Shown: positions 23,046-33,600, counted from the first letter of the stretch. The stretch is 64,000 bases of DNA from Aporrectodea caliginosa (GCA_020284085.1 JACEVL010000018.1:2594001-2658000), one strand, 5' to 3'. Program-made: numbers and translations. Notes: generated by a model from the letters alone, not told the origin.

Positions 23046-23604
23046 GTTAAGGCATCTGTGTGACGACTGTCTGGTGACGGTCAACAGTGGACCGCAACAG
23101 ATGTGCAACGCCATGCTGTCCGACAACGTGGCGATTCGTTCCGTCTATCATGACACAGGTCTTTGTTGCATCGGTGAGGGCCTCGTCTGGCACCAGGTCT
23201 CTTCTAACGACGACAATCGAACAGCCGGTGTCCCGCAGAACGATCACTTTCCGTTGTCCGACCCAACCGTCCGCCGTTGGCATCGACGTTGTAGAATCCG
23301 TGACTCTGCAAGCGTCCGCAATCACGGGAAACGTGCAGCCACAACGTAGTTCCACGTTGTCGGACAGCATGGCGTTGCACATCTGTTGCGGTCCACTGTC
23401 GACCGTCACCAGACAGTCGTCACACACATGCCGATGATGTGCGCGACACATAGGTTCAGCCATTCTCTGCGAAAGGTTTCTGACCTGAGTGGTTGGCGAT
23501 GAAGCAGACTGGTGTGTTCCTCGACAGCAACTCTCGTCAACCTTACGATTCTGGTCCAGTGTCATTGAAGAGTTCGTTCTGTTGGAAATTCCCGGCCTTC
23601 GCAC
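23046..23604 (-). pseudogene. retrotransposon protease region
   Basis: The frame includes VIVLRDTGCSIVVVRRDLV at about 23190-23250. DTGCS matches the catalytic D-T/S-G signature of retroelement aspartic proteases. A Cys/His-rich segment (CRAHHRHVCDDCLVTV) precedes it. The frame ends in the inverted copy of its own upstream sequence, so the end of the protein is not original. Confidence 0.75.
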
Positions 23605-24325
23605 TCAAGGCCTGCGACCTGTACTTTCCGCCTGCAGTCGCCGGCCAGGTGCCGTGTACTGTTGCAAACAAAGCAACGCTTGACGAATTCTTTCATCTGA
23701 GGATTGAATTTCCGATCAGTTCTTCTCGGCGTTCCCTCCTGCGACGAGTCTTCAGTATTGCAATCGGGTCTTGGATCATCTTCCTCGTAGCGCTCGGCGA
23801 TTTCGGCTACTTCCAATAATGTAGCAGGCTTTCGCTCTTTGATGAACACGGCGAAATTCTTTGAGCAGGTGTTGACGTACTGCTCTCGAACAATCAGCAT
23901 CTTCAAGTCCTCGAAAGTGCTCTTTTTCCGCCCATCTCGATCTACTGCAGCAAGTATATAGGAATCCAGACGGGAAAGAAACTGAAACGGTGTCTCAATT
24001 CCGTCCGGTATTGCGCTCCGAAATCTTGTGCGGAATCCATCTTCCGACAGATTGAAGCGCTTCAACAGAGCTTGTTTGAGACGGTCGTAGTCCAGCGCCT
24101 CCTCGCCCGGTAAACGGGCATAAGCTTCAAGGGCCTTAACCTTGAGCAGCGCCGACAGATAAACAGACCGGTCAGCTTTCTTCCAGTTCTGGAGCTCAGC
24201 ATATCGTTCAAAGCGGAAGATATAGCTGTCCAGCTCGTCTTTGTCCTCTTCGAAGGGCGGAATCTTCGGACCTTTGACACACGTAGCCTACTTCTGAATG
24301 CCCTGTCGCTTCCGTCGCTTCCTCG
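23562..24325 (-). pseudogene. gag capsid and zinc-knuckle region
   Basis: The frame 24065-23562 holds FLSRLDSYILAAVDRD, LKMLIVREQYVNTCSKNFAV and LLEVAEIAERYEEDDP, then CFVCNSTRHLAGDC, a C-x2-C-x4-H-x4-C knuckle near 23640-23680. Upstream in another frame (24280-24060) lies FRFERYAELQNWKKADRSVY, the SCAN-like helix start. One frameshift separates them, so the gag is broken. Confidence 0.8.
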
Positions 24326-24869
24326 CAGTGTGATTCTCCTTACAGATTTTATTTTAGTTATAGTTATAGTTATAGTTAATGATTTTTATTTTAGTTATAG
24401 TTATAGTTATAGTTAGTATAATTTTTTTAGTTATAGTTATAGTTATAGTTAATGGAGTTTTATTTTAGTTAATTTTAGTTACTACTTAGTTACAATAATT
24501 AAGGCTATAAGCAAAATTGTGCGTATTAACACGCTGTTTCACAATTTGCTCACAGCTTTGAAAACCGTTGAAGCATGGATGCATTCAGCTTCATGAATAC
24601 GCGAGTTTCCAAAGTAACTAACAAATTGCATAATAAAAATATCGCATTTTTTGTTCTCATGTATGTCGAATCGTCCATATTACATTTCCTATTTTTATTT
24701 TTTTGCATTAACGAAAATAAAGATGAATTTTCGTTAGTGTTATTTTCGTTATAGTTATAGTTATAGTTAATGATATTTTTAGTTATAGTTATAGTTATCG
24801 TTAACGAAATCATTTTATTTTCGTTAACGAATATTTTCGTTATCGTTATCGTTAACGAGAATCACACTG
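24326..24869. mobile_element. hAT-type element with TTATAG arrays, 544 bp
   Basis: The ends CAGTGTGATTCTC and GAGAATCACACTG are perfect inverted repeats, with the exact 8-bp duplication CTTCCTCG at 24318-24325 and 24870-24877. The interior has tandem AGTTAT hexamers near both ends (24345-24465 and 24745-24800) and CGTTAT/CGTTAA words close to the right end. Such subterminal arrays are typical transposase-binding regions of non-autonomous hATs. It interrupts the gag remnant. Confidence 0.93.
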
Positions 24870-25185
24870 CTTCCTCGTCGCTGCGACAGGTTCTCGTCGT
24901 CTGGTAGACTTCCGTCGCTAGCAGATGATCGGTTGGCCTTTGCGGTCTTCAAATGCAGAACTTGGGTTTCTCGTTCAACTTTGGCACGAACCAAAACGAC
25001 TTCCTCCAATTCCTTACGTTCAGCAATCCGTTCTTTTTCCGCCGAGTGTGCCAGTTCTCTGTCCTCTCAATCTTCGGCTTGCTTCTGCGTGACCCATTCC
25101 AGAAGCTCCTTTCCAGAGAGTCCGCATTCCTTGCCGAAAGTCAAAGTCTTTAATCGCAGACATAACAGCAGTTTCGCTTGAAGTC
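24870..25185 (-). pseudogene. gag N-terminal coiled-coil region
   Basis: Minus-strand frames starting from the ATG at about 25162 give a short N-terminus, a SGKELLEWVTQKQAED-like segment in a shifted frame, then LEEVVLVRAKVERETQVLHL, a heptad-rich stretch at 25010-24925. This fits the coiled-coil N-terminus of Gmr1-like gag. A frameshift near 25080 breaks it. Confidence 0.6.
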
Positions 25186-26310
25186 ACGTTGAAAACTAGA
25201 ACAAAAAGCTTCTTTTAACACTTTGTGGGCTCTTGGCAGGCTCGTCAATTGTGAAGATTTTTCGAGATTTATTACAACAAAGCAACTTTCTATTATGTAC
25301 ATCACCGCAAATCTAACGAAATTAACTATTTACGCAACATAGGCCTACAGTGCACACGTTATAAATCTCAGTTCCTCGAGAACGTAACGTGGGCCAATGT
25401 CCATTTTCTGCTGAGCTGAGCCTCGAAACCGGTTTACTCCGACAAGAGATAAACACGAACTCCCTTGCTTCCACTGAATTCCTTCCCGCGTGTCCCACAG
25501 CACTACACTTCCGGTGTACCACCTGCCCCGCTCAGTAATTGGTCACAATTATACATAGGCCTACAATTGCACAACTAGGCGCGCACCCGTAAGCGCCTAT
25601 TCGCAGGTGCCAAGGGCCTAACCGCTCATTCAGGGTCCAACGACTACTAATTATAACTGCTATTCGTCACAAAGATCACAAACAAAGATCACTGGCATAG
25701 TCTCAATTCCAGTAAACCATAAGGATCATTGGAATGGTGTAAAACAACAAGGTTCATTGGCATGGTGTAAAACCCTGCAGTAAGACCAGAATAAAAGATC
25801 ACTGACATGGTCTCGATTCCAGTAAGACCAGTTCACTGTTCACATACAGTTCACAAGGATCATTGGCATGGTGTAAAACCCAGTAGGCCTAAGACCAGAA
25901 TCAAATATCACTGGCATGATCTAGATTTCAGTAAGACCATAAGGATCATTGGAATGGTGTAAAACAATAAGGATCGTTGGCGTGGTGTAAAACCCAGTAA
26001 GACCAGAAGAAAAGATAACTGGATTGGTCTAAATTCCAGTAAGACCAGTGCACACACAAGCATCATTGGAATGGTGTAAAACTCAGTAAGACCAGAATAT
26101 AAGGTCACTGGGCACTCACTGGCATGGTCTAAGTTGCAGTAAGATCAGTGCATTATCTGTGCATAGACAAGCATAATAAGCATGGTGTAAAACAGAGTAA
26201 GACCAGAATAAAAGATCATTGGCATGGTCTAAATTCCAATAAGACCAGTAATCAAGAATCATTGGCAAGGTGTAAAACCCAGTAAGACAAAAACAAAAGA
26301 TCATTGGCAA

Positions 26311-27480
26311 AACGTTCGAAAGTCTGTATGTTGCAACAAGTCTGAATGCGTCGACTTCTCACTCAGATCTGTGGCAACATTTTGGTCCACTCTACGGCGA
26401 GTATCAATGGGAGCCTCAGCTGCCGCCCACGATTAATATATTTGCCCTAGTCGCCCTATCTTTTTCAAAACCAAAAATGCCTACATTGTTGCCTTCCTAA
26501 TAATTATTGGAGATGTCATAAAATGAAATACAATTAGTGTCATGTGGATTCGTCGAAAAATACTTGCATTTTAGCAGACGATTTGGTGAAAATATTCATC
26601 GAAATGACGCAGAGGTCGAACAGTTGACCTAAATGGCCGATGACATGCGCAGAAGCACATCGACGGGAAGCAAATGTAGGCTAATATGCTTCTCGAACGT
26701 CAGCTCGATGGGCTAATAGGGGCCTAGGCCTACTCTCAGAAGTGTTATCGGTTTTGAAATTTAATGCACAGCATTACAAGTTACATTTAAGTTTTTAAGT
26801 CATCAAATGATGATATAGCCTATTCGTTTATTGATCAAGCAGGAAGACACACCGCTTCACAACTTACATACAAAGGCTACTATAAAGAAAAAAGGGAATA
26901 ATGTTATGAGTTATTAGGCCTAAGATTTGGGTCAACGTGGTGGCTTAAAAATACGCTTGTAGGCCTATATAACTCTATAAAGTTCTTAGTCTTTTGGAGG
27001 AAGTACAAAGTCATGTGCACGAGGACGAAGAGCGTAGGGTCGCAGGCTCGCAGCACAGGTTTTATAGCAAATGTAGGCCTAAGCATAAGCCTACACGTAA
27101 TTCGTAATTATTTCAGTGGCGTAGGTCTGTTAGGAAATTAACATTGGACCAACCTACCCCCTAAATTTATTCACAGGACGTGGGACGACGAATATGATCG
27201 ATGGCAACTAGGCGTGTTGTTTCTGACATCAATTATTTAGGTGGCTCTTTTTAGAGTTTGAGATTTCGCACATTCTTTGATTCCGTATATATATAGGCCT
27301 ACTACACATTCAAAATTTCTTATGAACTAAATTAGTTTCTTTGTGATCAGCATAATATTTTCATTGTTCTACGATCTCGATTATCCTATCATCACCTATG
27401 AGTGCACGCCCTGTCAATATTATTATGCATAGGCCTGTCTTCATTCAAAGGCACAAATGTTTTACAAACATCTCTAAAAT
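26311..27480. other. intergenic DNA rich in TAGGCCTA
   Basis: No gene is visible. The octamer TAGGCCTA or a 7-bp version occurs about seven times. A lone CAGTGGCGTAGGT at 27115 resembles a hAT end, but I found no partner. Confidence 0.4.
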
Positions 27481-27487
27481 GTCCAAC

Positions 27488-27534
27488 AGTAGGAAGATTA
27501 CCACGGGTAGGACACCCGTGGTAATCTTCCTACT
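27488..27534. repeat. perfect 21-bp hairpin, 5-bp loop
   Basis: The left arm 27488-27508 (AGTAGGAAGATTACCACGGG plus T) is the exact reverse complement of 27514-27534, separated by AGGAC. It lies 20 bp upstream of a hAT insertion. The loop is shorter than in normal microRNA precursors and there is no protein frame. A recent fold-back duplication or a cruciform site is more likely than an RNA gene. Confidence 0.9.
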
Positions 27535-27554
27535 TCATCGAAGTGTTACGGGAC

Positions 27555-27722
27555 CAGGGGCGGCGCCAGCATGGGGCTAGGGTGGGCTTAAGCCCCCCCC
27601 CTATCGGCGGCTCAGCCTCCCAAACAAAAGTGGGAAATCACTGCCAATGCCCTAGAGGAGGGGAGAAAGGGAAGGAATTGTGGTTTTAGTCCCCCAAACC
27701 TGAAATCCTGGCGCCGCTACTG
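27555..27722. mobile_element. hAT-type MITE, 168 bp
   Basis: The ends are CAGGGGCGGCGCCAG and CTGGCGCCGCTACTG, with the exact 8-bp duplication TACGGGAC at 27547-27554 and 27723-27730. The interior contains AAGCCCCCCCC and GGGGGA/CCCCCAAAC words. It is similar in size and interior style to 4505-4670. Confidence 0.92.
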
Positions 27723-28782
27723 TACGGGACATGTACCTCGATCGGTCATCCATAAATCAAATCATATGCCTTCATCCATAAATCAAATCATATGCCTTCA
27801 AGATTTGAAATACGTTTAACCTAGTAACAATAATAGGCCTATCTGCCTATTTTAAGCATTGTCGTTACTTTACATACATGAGACATTGTAGGCTACTTAC
27901 TGTCTGAACTGTCCACTTTAAATGCCAGCGACGCACAGCCTAACTTTCGTCTCTTGTCTATCCCAGCAATTTTCATAGCTCCTCCTCGATCAAACACATC
28001 CCGGATATTGGTGTTTAGAAACTGCGGCCATTCACCTTCTTGTAAGACTTACTACGATCCACATTATTAGCCTACTGTTTCTCTCAAGGTACAATTTTCC
28101 TGCTCTGTGGCGTCTGTCAGCCACACCTGCTCTTTTCTTGTTTTTCTGCATCTGCTTCTAGTATTAGGCCTAAATTCCATAACCTGTAAGTTGCCAGAGT
28201 TTGGCTGCATTTCAATATTTTCATTATTTAGGCCTACGTGAAATTCTTTTCATAAGGATAATATTATGCGTTGGTCGTGTCATATGAACTTCAGTAGGCT
28301 ATATTAGTATTCATGGGTGTAGGCCTACAGGCCCGTCCCTAGGCATACGCTGAATACGCAACCGCGTAAGGCCCCTGCGATTCCGCCGAAATTTTGGGGC
28401 CCCAAAAATCCCAGTAATAATGACATCACACGCCGCATGAGTCTAAATTAAGTGCAAATGCTTAAATTATTTAAGTTAAAAATATTGTCTGTGACGCTAT
28501 AGTTGGGAAACAGTCCTGGCTTTAGCCTTAGGTGAATAGGGTCAGTAAGCTAATAAACTGTCAAGAGAATCATGGGAACTGGAACCCTTTAATCTCTGTG
28601 CCTGAGTGAAAGCTACCATATGTAAAGTTGGGTGTCGAAAGATAGATTATGGTCCATGGTAAATTCAAAGGGCGAGGAATTTTGAAGTAACATTAGCAAT
28701 ATATTATCTTGCGGAGCGTCGTCCGATATCGAAATTAGAGACGGGCAGCAAATTACTACCGTAATACAGCTGTGATAGTATT

Positions 28783-28925
28783 ATATGTGTGTGCGCGCGC
28801 GCGTGTGTGTGAGTGAGAGACAGACAGACAGACACACACAGACAGACAGACACAGAGACAGAGATAGCTACAGAGAGTGTGTGTATATATAATTATGTAT
28901 ATAATATATAATTATATATACATGT
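28783..28925. repeat. mixed (GT)/(GACA)/(AT) microsatellite
   Basis: Runs of TGTGTG/GCGCGC, then (CAGA)n/(GACA)n, then TATATAAT repeats lie within the hAT element. Confidence 0.9.
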
Positions 28926-29691
28926 AGATAGATTTACGTATATGCATAGTATTCCGTGTGTGGGCTTTTCAGAGTTTTCAGTTAATCTGGAGACCTCATT
29001 CGAGTGTAATACAGATCTCAGGATTATAAGTAAATTTTAGATAGATCTAAATAAAATTGATAAATAAAGCTGTCGTTTTAAGTCACCAGCTGCAAAGTGT
29101 GACGGTAAGTACAAGTTCACACTACTCTCACTTCTGAGACTGCATTTCACATTAATAAACAAATTAAGCAATTCGCCATAGCCCAAAACACCACGGTATG
29201 TGCATCAGAAAAATTTATAAACAGCATTATAGATGGCTAAGTTCCTGTAAATTTATTTTCTTCTACGTAAAAAAAATCATTTTGGTCGCAGTGTATAGCC
29301 CTACTTGTAATCGCAAATGTAATCCTAATATATAAATTTCTTTAGCGACCACAAAAGCTCTAAGTCACGGGAACCAGCTTATTCACAGGTGCTCAGTCAA
29401 AACAAAAATGTAACCTATAAGCTTGTATACAGAAATCTATTTGCAGAGGATCAAGATCGAAAGAATCAGGCAGGCAGACATTCAGCTGCGGTGTTTAGTG
29501 CATGGGTGGTAAGGGTGGTGGTAATAAAATTGAAGCGTTTTTCGTTTCACTCACTGTTTTTGCAATTAAATGGAAAAAATGAATTGATTTTGATTAATAT
29601 TACCTTAGGAAACCCATAAAATTAAATACAATAGACTATAGGCTACTGGCTTTGCCTTGGTAAACCTATCTAGGCCTAATATCATATATAT

Positions 29692-29934
29692 GGGGGGGCC
29701 CGTGGCGCTTTGGATAACAGCTGGCACAGAGACCGAGAGGTACCGAGTTCGAGCCCCCGTTGGGCGGATTTGCTTTGTAGGCTGCTATTAGCGCCGTTGT
29801 ATTACATGGCTGTCTGTTCTGTTAGTAGTTAAGATTTCAATTGCATAACATGTAAATGTACAGCGCAGTGCGTTTGTCAGGCGCTTAATAAAGAAAAGAT
29901 TATTATTATTATTATTATTATTATATTAATTTTT
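29692..29934 (+). mobile_element. tRNA-derived SINE, family B, copy 2
   Basis: Shares with 16786-17010 the head GATAACA..TGGCACAGAGACCG, the B-box-like GAGTTCGAGCCCC, the 3' block GCGCAGTGCGTTTGTCAGGC and the (ATT)n tail. It is inserted within the 1.76-kb hAT element. Confidence 0.9.
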
Positions 29935-30189
29935 GCCATAATGCTCAATAAAGCCACTTAAGCTAAGTCAAGCCAGGGCAGTTTTCTTTCTTAGTTAACG
30001 TTTATAACGTGTCCCAATCCCCAATGGGTGGGGCCCCCAAAATAAAGCCTGCGTAGGGCCCCAGGTATCCTTGGGACGGACCTGTAGGCCTATTTGGGGT
30101 GGTTTTACGGGTTCAACACCCAAATACAATAATTGCTTTTACTACTCTGTGACCATGTTTAATGGAAACCCTCCCCGAAATTGTAAACC

Positions 30190-30350
30190 TTAAATTCGTA
30201 TCGTATCGTATTTAAGTATATTTGTAAAGCGCCTCTCGTAGGGTGAACCGTTCAGAAGCGCTCCCAGTGTGCTAAGCCCCGCGAAAATAAACAGGTTTTG
30301 GGAAAAGCGAAGGAAGAAGACAGACTGCCAGAGAGATTGTCTACTGGCTA
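30190..30350 (-). mobile_element. 3' end fragment of a CR1/L2-type element
   Basis: A (CGTAT)n run, then TTTGTAAAGCGCCTCTCGTA and GAAGCGCTCCCAGTGTG, matching the fragment at 10560. Read on the minus strand it is a retroelement 3' terminus. Confidence 0.6.
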
Positions 30351-30511
30351 CGCTTCTGACAGCACCTTTTTCGTATACGTGGTCATAGGCTGATTGGTCA
30401 TAGGGCGCGTTGGTCATAGGCTTAATGGTCACGCTAATTGACCATAAATATTGTAAATAAAGTAAACGAAATAACCGACAGTGGATCACATAAATCAACT
30501 GAACTGGTCTT

Positions 30512-30575
30512 GGATAAATAAAGAATAGGCCTATAGCCTACTTATAAAATAAGTAAGTATATTCTTTATTTATCC
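30512..30575. repeat. perfect 16-bp inverted repeat with nested hairpin
   Basis: GGATAAATAAAGAATA (30512-30527) is the exact reverse complement of 30560-30575. The 32-bp spacer holds GCCTA and TACTTATAAAATAAGTA, itself a smaller inverted pair. Confidence 0.85.
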
Positions 30576-30659
30576 AACTGCATAAGCGCACTTTGGTTAA
30601 CATGAAGTTAAACATTATAAAGCATTCATGCTAAAAACGTTTTCCTCATTAAGTTATCC

Positions 30660-30845
30660 GCCCGTGGGACAATACGGTCATAGCGTACCGTCTGGGACGC
30701 AGGGAATAGGGGTTTGTCTTTACAGGAGCGGGTTCAGAACACGTTCTACACAGCTGTTCTAATGTTGGGTTATCCCAGGCCGTTGGGATCACGTGGTTTT
30801 TGCTGAAGCCTCGCTGGCGGCCATGTTAGTATCAGATTGACGAAT
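30660..30845. promoter_or_regulatory. CpG-rich patch with E-box and YY1-like site
   Basis: ATCACGTGG (about 30788) contains a CACGTG E-box, and CTAACATGGCCGCC on the minus strand (30816-30829) matches the YY1 core around an ATG. That ATG opens only an 11-codon frame (MAASEASAKTT). It could be a decayed or orphan promoter. No downstream exon could be supported in either direction. Confidence 0.3.
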
Positions 30846-31238
30846 GATTGCGCATCGACTTTTGTATGTAGGCGCGCATACCATGTACCGTATGATGTAC
30901 GCCTGCTCTTTTCCTGTTTCCTGTTCTTTCCAACGGTTGCTTCAACGTCACTGGGCAGCTCAACACAGAAAGCTCTGTCTAGTTATATATAAGAGGTCGT
31001 TGGGTTATCCTCTGGTACGTAGCGTAGTCGGACCAGACGGTCTATCACAGACCGTAGTCTATTGCGCTCCTGCTGTCCCACAAAACATCCCCATGCCGAT
31101 GACGCGTATAACAAGCGGGCTACTGTAACAGTGGTCATTCGCACATCATGAAGCATTGGTCCTGTTTATTATTTTTGAGCACATTAGAGGACGTCGACTT
31201 AGAGGTCGTGGAGCATATTATGGACCTCCGCTATTTGA

Positions 31239-31416
31239 TATCGGAATCAGCTCGACGCCGCTGCAGACGGAATAGACCGCACAACATACGTCGTTGAAGG
31301 TTGGAACCACGGCCTGCAGGCACTATTCCACTGCAGTCACCCAACGGTGTACAAGTTTTTGTCAGAGAACAAATTGACAATAGCACCAAGCAAAAAGCTG
31401 CATTCTTCTCGGGTGT
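31239..31416 (+). pseudogene. Mutator-like (MULE) transposase C-terminal fragment
   Basis: The plus frame reads RNQLDAAADGIDRTTYVVEG followed by WNHGLQALFHCSHPTVYKFL. The pattern AADG..RT...VEGW..GLQALF.C.HPT...FL is the conserved C-terminal block of MULE-type transposases found in many animals. The catalytic DDE region upstream is not intact. The preceding frame at about 31140-31230 looks related but is broken. I found no terminal repeats. Confidence 0.75.
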
Positions 31417-31818
31417 AGGCCTAACAACGCAGCGTCAAGCTATATCGCGTAACCTACTGAAGGAGTGTAGCCTACAATGCGAGCTGTTGCAACATACGGC
31501 CAGACATTTCAACATAGGCCCTATATCTCCGTGATTTGACTTTCATTTCTTTTAAGTAATATCGCATTTGGGACCTGGCATCGCGCAGATATTCTCTGGA
31601 CGATATAGGCCTAGACTTGAGCATCTTTCGATATATAACGGAACACGCACACATTAAGCCTATGTAGGTTTATTTATTAGCTTCGTTAGATTTAGGCCTA
31701 TTAATAATTTTAGATAACGTTTTTATTTATTACTCCTAGTCCTTTCAAAGTCTGTACGTAGGCCTACGACCAATAGCCTAGTCCTGTGCCCAACGGGCCA
31801 TACTATCAATAGTCCATA

Positions 31819-32093
31819 TGTGACCCATCTGCACAAAACCAGTCGCAAGTCGGATTTTCGACTTCTGGAGTAGCCTATAATACACCATTTTAGAGCAACA
31901 CCTCCTCTATATAACACCATAAATATCATTCTAGCTCAATCCTAACTAAAGTTGTACTAAAAAAACTACATGGATGTATGAAAACGGTTTAACGGAGAAA
32001 ATGCATCTAAAGTTGGCCGTCTGGCTTTTTTCTATCATCATCGGTTGTCAATAGATAATCGACTTACGCCTACGATTGTGCAGATGGGTCACA
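31819..32093. mobile_element. small MITE with TA target duplication, 275 bp
   Basis: The ends TGTGACCCATCTGCACAA and TTGTGCAGATGGGTCACA are perfect 18-bp inverted repeats, flanked by TA on each side (31817-31818 and 32094-32095). TA duplication fits the Tc1/mariner or a related superfamily. It is not coding. Confidence 0.85.
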
Positions 32094-32442
32094 TAATATA
32101 TGACCAATACTCCTAGATTCACCTTTTTGTGCTGCTGCATTTGATTCTAGTTCTTTAGGTTTTCTTTCTTGCGATCCGGAAGCATATTTCGAAGAGATTT
32201 CGACTAACCAAATTGAGCAATTTGTTTAACCAGACTTATAGCCTACTATGGTAAAGCAATAAGCAAAATGTCTACAAGATTATATTCTTTTCAGTTATTT
32301 TAATATCTCAGTAGTATAATTTTCGACAATGCATTGAGCAACGATGACATCATCTCCAGAATGACGTCACAAACAATTCAAGGATCTCTGCACTTAACGC
32401 GGTCTCATATTCTTAGAGACGGACCTGTTAACAATAGAATAA

Positions 32443-32766
32443 TTGTATCTACATAAAAGAGAACAAAATAATGCATCGGTCATCCAGGAGATAGGGCAAC
32501 TAAGAGGAGACTTGACACTGCAACAAAGGGCCATCAGACAGAAATTGATGTACTTTGGACACGTAATGAGCGCAGAGGGATTGGAGGAGGAGACGATGTT
32601 GGCGTGCGGGGAGGGGAGGAGTCGACCGAGAACTCGCTGGATGGAGGGGATACATAGGACAGCGATGAGCCTTGCACAACTAAGGGACGTGGTACGAAGC
32701 AGGGAGGATTGGAGGAAGCTGGTCACGACGGTCGCTAGAGTTCCACGAATGGACGGCACAAGGTGA
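32443..32766 (+). pseudogene. non-LTR retrotransposon C-terminal fragment
   Basis: The frame reads LTLQQRAIRQKLMYFGHVMS, then CGEGRSRPRTRWMEGIHRTA and WRKLVTTVARVPRMDGTR before the stop. QRAIR.KL.YFGHVMR...GRPR.RWMEGIH...W..L is the widespread C-terminal block of one class of animal non-LTR RT proteins. Only this end remains. It is a different family from the CR1/L2 relics. Confidence 0.8.
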
Positions 32767-32769
32767 CCT

Positions 32770-32880
32770 ACAAATTTCTAAAGCGACTCTCACAGTACGA
32801 CCTAATCGGGGGCGCTCCCAGTGCGAAAAGCCTCGAGAGAAGTCTTAAGAGTACAGGCAGAGACAGAACTAGGCCTACTA
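32770..32880 (-). mobile_element. CR1/L2-type 3' end fragment
   Basis: ATTTCTAAAGCGACTCTCAC and GGGGGCGCTCCCAGTGCGAA match the 3' end type at 10560 and 30190. It begins right after the stop of the previous relic. Confidence 0.5.
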
Positions 32881-33519
32881 CTAGTTATTAATACATGACT
32901 GTACTTTCAAAAACTCTACCAGTAGCTTTTAAAACTTCTTTTATTGAGATTCCCTCCATAACTGACCGTGTAATCTGGGAAACCAAACTTATACTCAACA
33001 ACAAACTACACAGCCATGTTCTATATTCCGCACACCATAGTTCACTATATTGATAAATCTCGAGAGTATGACATCAAATAATCGATAGCCTATACTGTAG
33101 ATTGTCGAAGTATTTGCACTTACCGCTAGTCGTATCAGTTTCGAGAACAAGGGCAAAACAATTCAGACGAAAAGGTAATGCAATAACCTCACATTTAGGA
33201 TGCAATACGTTTGCAAGTCATCAATTACTAACCTTCAGCTTATTCACTAGTGCAGCAACACAATTCATTTCTACTGAATTACCAACTCTGCACACCTTAC
33301 CATGACCACCACATTATTGCAAGGCATCAGGTTAAAGCTAGTGTCAGATCTAAATCAAGTCAATCCCTCAAGGGTAAGTGCCGCACGGCGTCCATAATGA
33401 GGGGAGGGGCTATGACCAGTGCGGACTTTAAATGCGAGTTTCCCCAGTACAGCTTGTGCCTTAAAACACACATTTCAGGCAAACTCTGTACTGCATTTGT
33501 TCGTCATTAGTATTTCATT

Positions 33520-33600
33520 CATTCGTTCAGAGCATTTATATAGCACCCCTTCAAGAACCTACTCAGAAGTGCTCCCATTCCAACATCATAATGTAAGGTT
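33520..33600 (-). mobile_element. CR1/L2-type 3' end fragment
   Basis: (ATTC)n followed by AGAGCATTTATATAGCACCC and CTCAGAAGTGCTCCCATTCC matches the 3' terminus of the element at 22291. The terminus is 5'-truncated. Confidence 0.65.

Larger units (their letters stand above)
23046..25682 (-). mobile_element. Ty3/Gypsy-type LTR retrotransposon fragment
   Basis: A block on the minus strand interrupts the satellite. It carries, from 25181 downward, a coiled-coil gag start, a capsid region, a CCHC zinc knuckle and an aspartic protease, and is then cut off at 23046. RT, RNase H and integrase are absent. The SCAN-like capsid C-terminal region suggests the Gmr1-like group of Gypsy elements, from which SCAN domains are thought to derive. 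I could not define an LTR pair; 25200-25682 may be LTR or leader. Confidence 0.8.
16505..26310. repeat. ~89-bp dimeric satellite array, interrupted
   Basis: The unit is two related halves of ~44 bp: GATCATTGGCATGGTGTAAA followed by ACCCAGTAAGACCAGAATAA, and GATCACTGGCATGGTCTAAA followed by TTCCAGTAAGACCAGTGCAT. GGATCATTGG recurs at about 20092, 20181, 20271 and 20360, giving 89-90 bp. Uninterrupted blocks lie at 16505-16785, 17011-17192, 19808-20615, 21023-22290, 22966-23045 and 25683-26310. Insertions between them are listed separately. Copies are diverged, with half-units missing in places, so the array is old. Reading frames repeating M-x-LTGFYTMP-type peptides are a by-product. Confidence 0.93.
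28328..30084. mobile_element. hAT-type element, 1,757 bp, with nested SINE
   Basis: The ends are CAGGCCCGTCCCTAGG and CTTGGGACGGACCTG, with the exact 8-bp duplication TAGGCCTA at 28320-28327 and 30085-30092. Subterminal sequences GCGTAAGGCCCC and GGGGCCCC on the left face GGGGCCC and GCGTAGGGCCCC on the right. The interior is AT-rich with no transposase frame. It hosts a dinucleotide repeat (28780-28930) and a family B SINE (29692). The duplicated target is the over-represented palindrome of this genome. Confidence 0.88.

Noticed and set aside
27115..27128. Isolated hAT end CAGTGGCGTAGGT
   Set aside because: No partner terminus or flanking duplication was found nearby.
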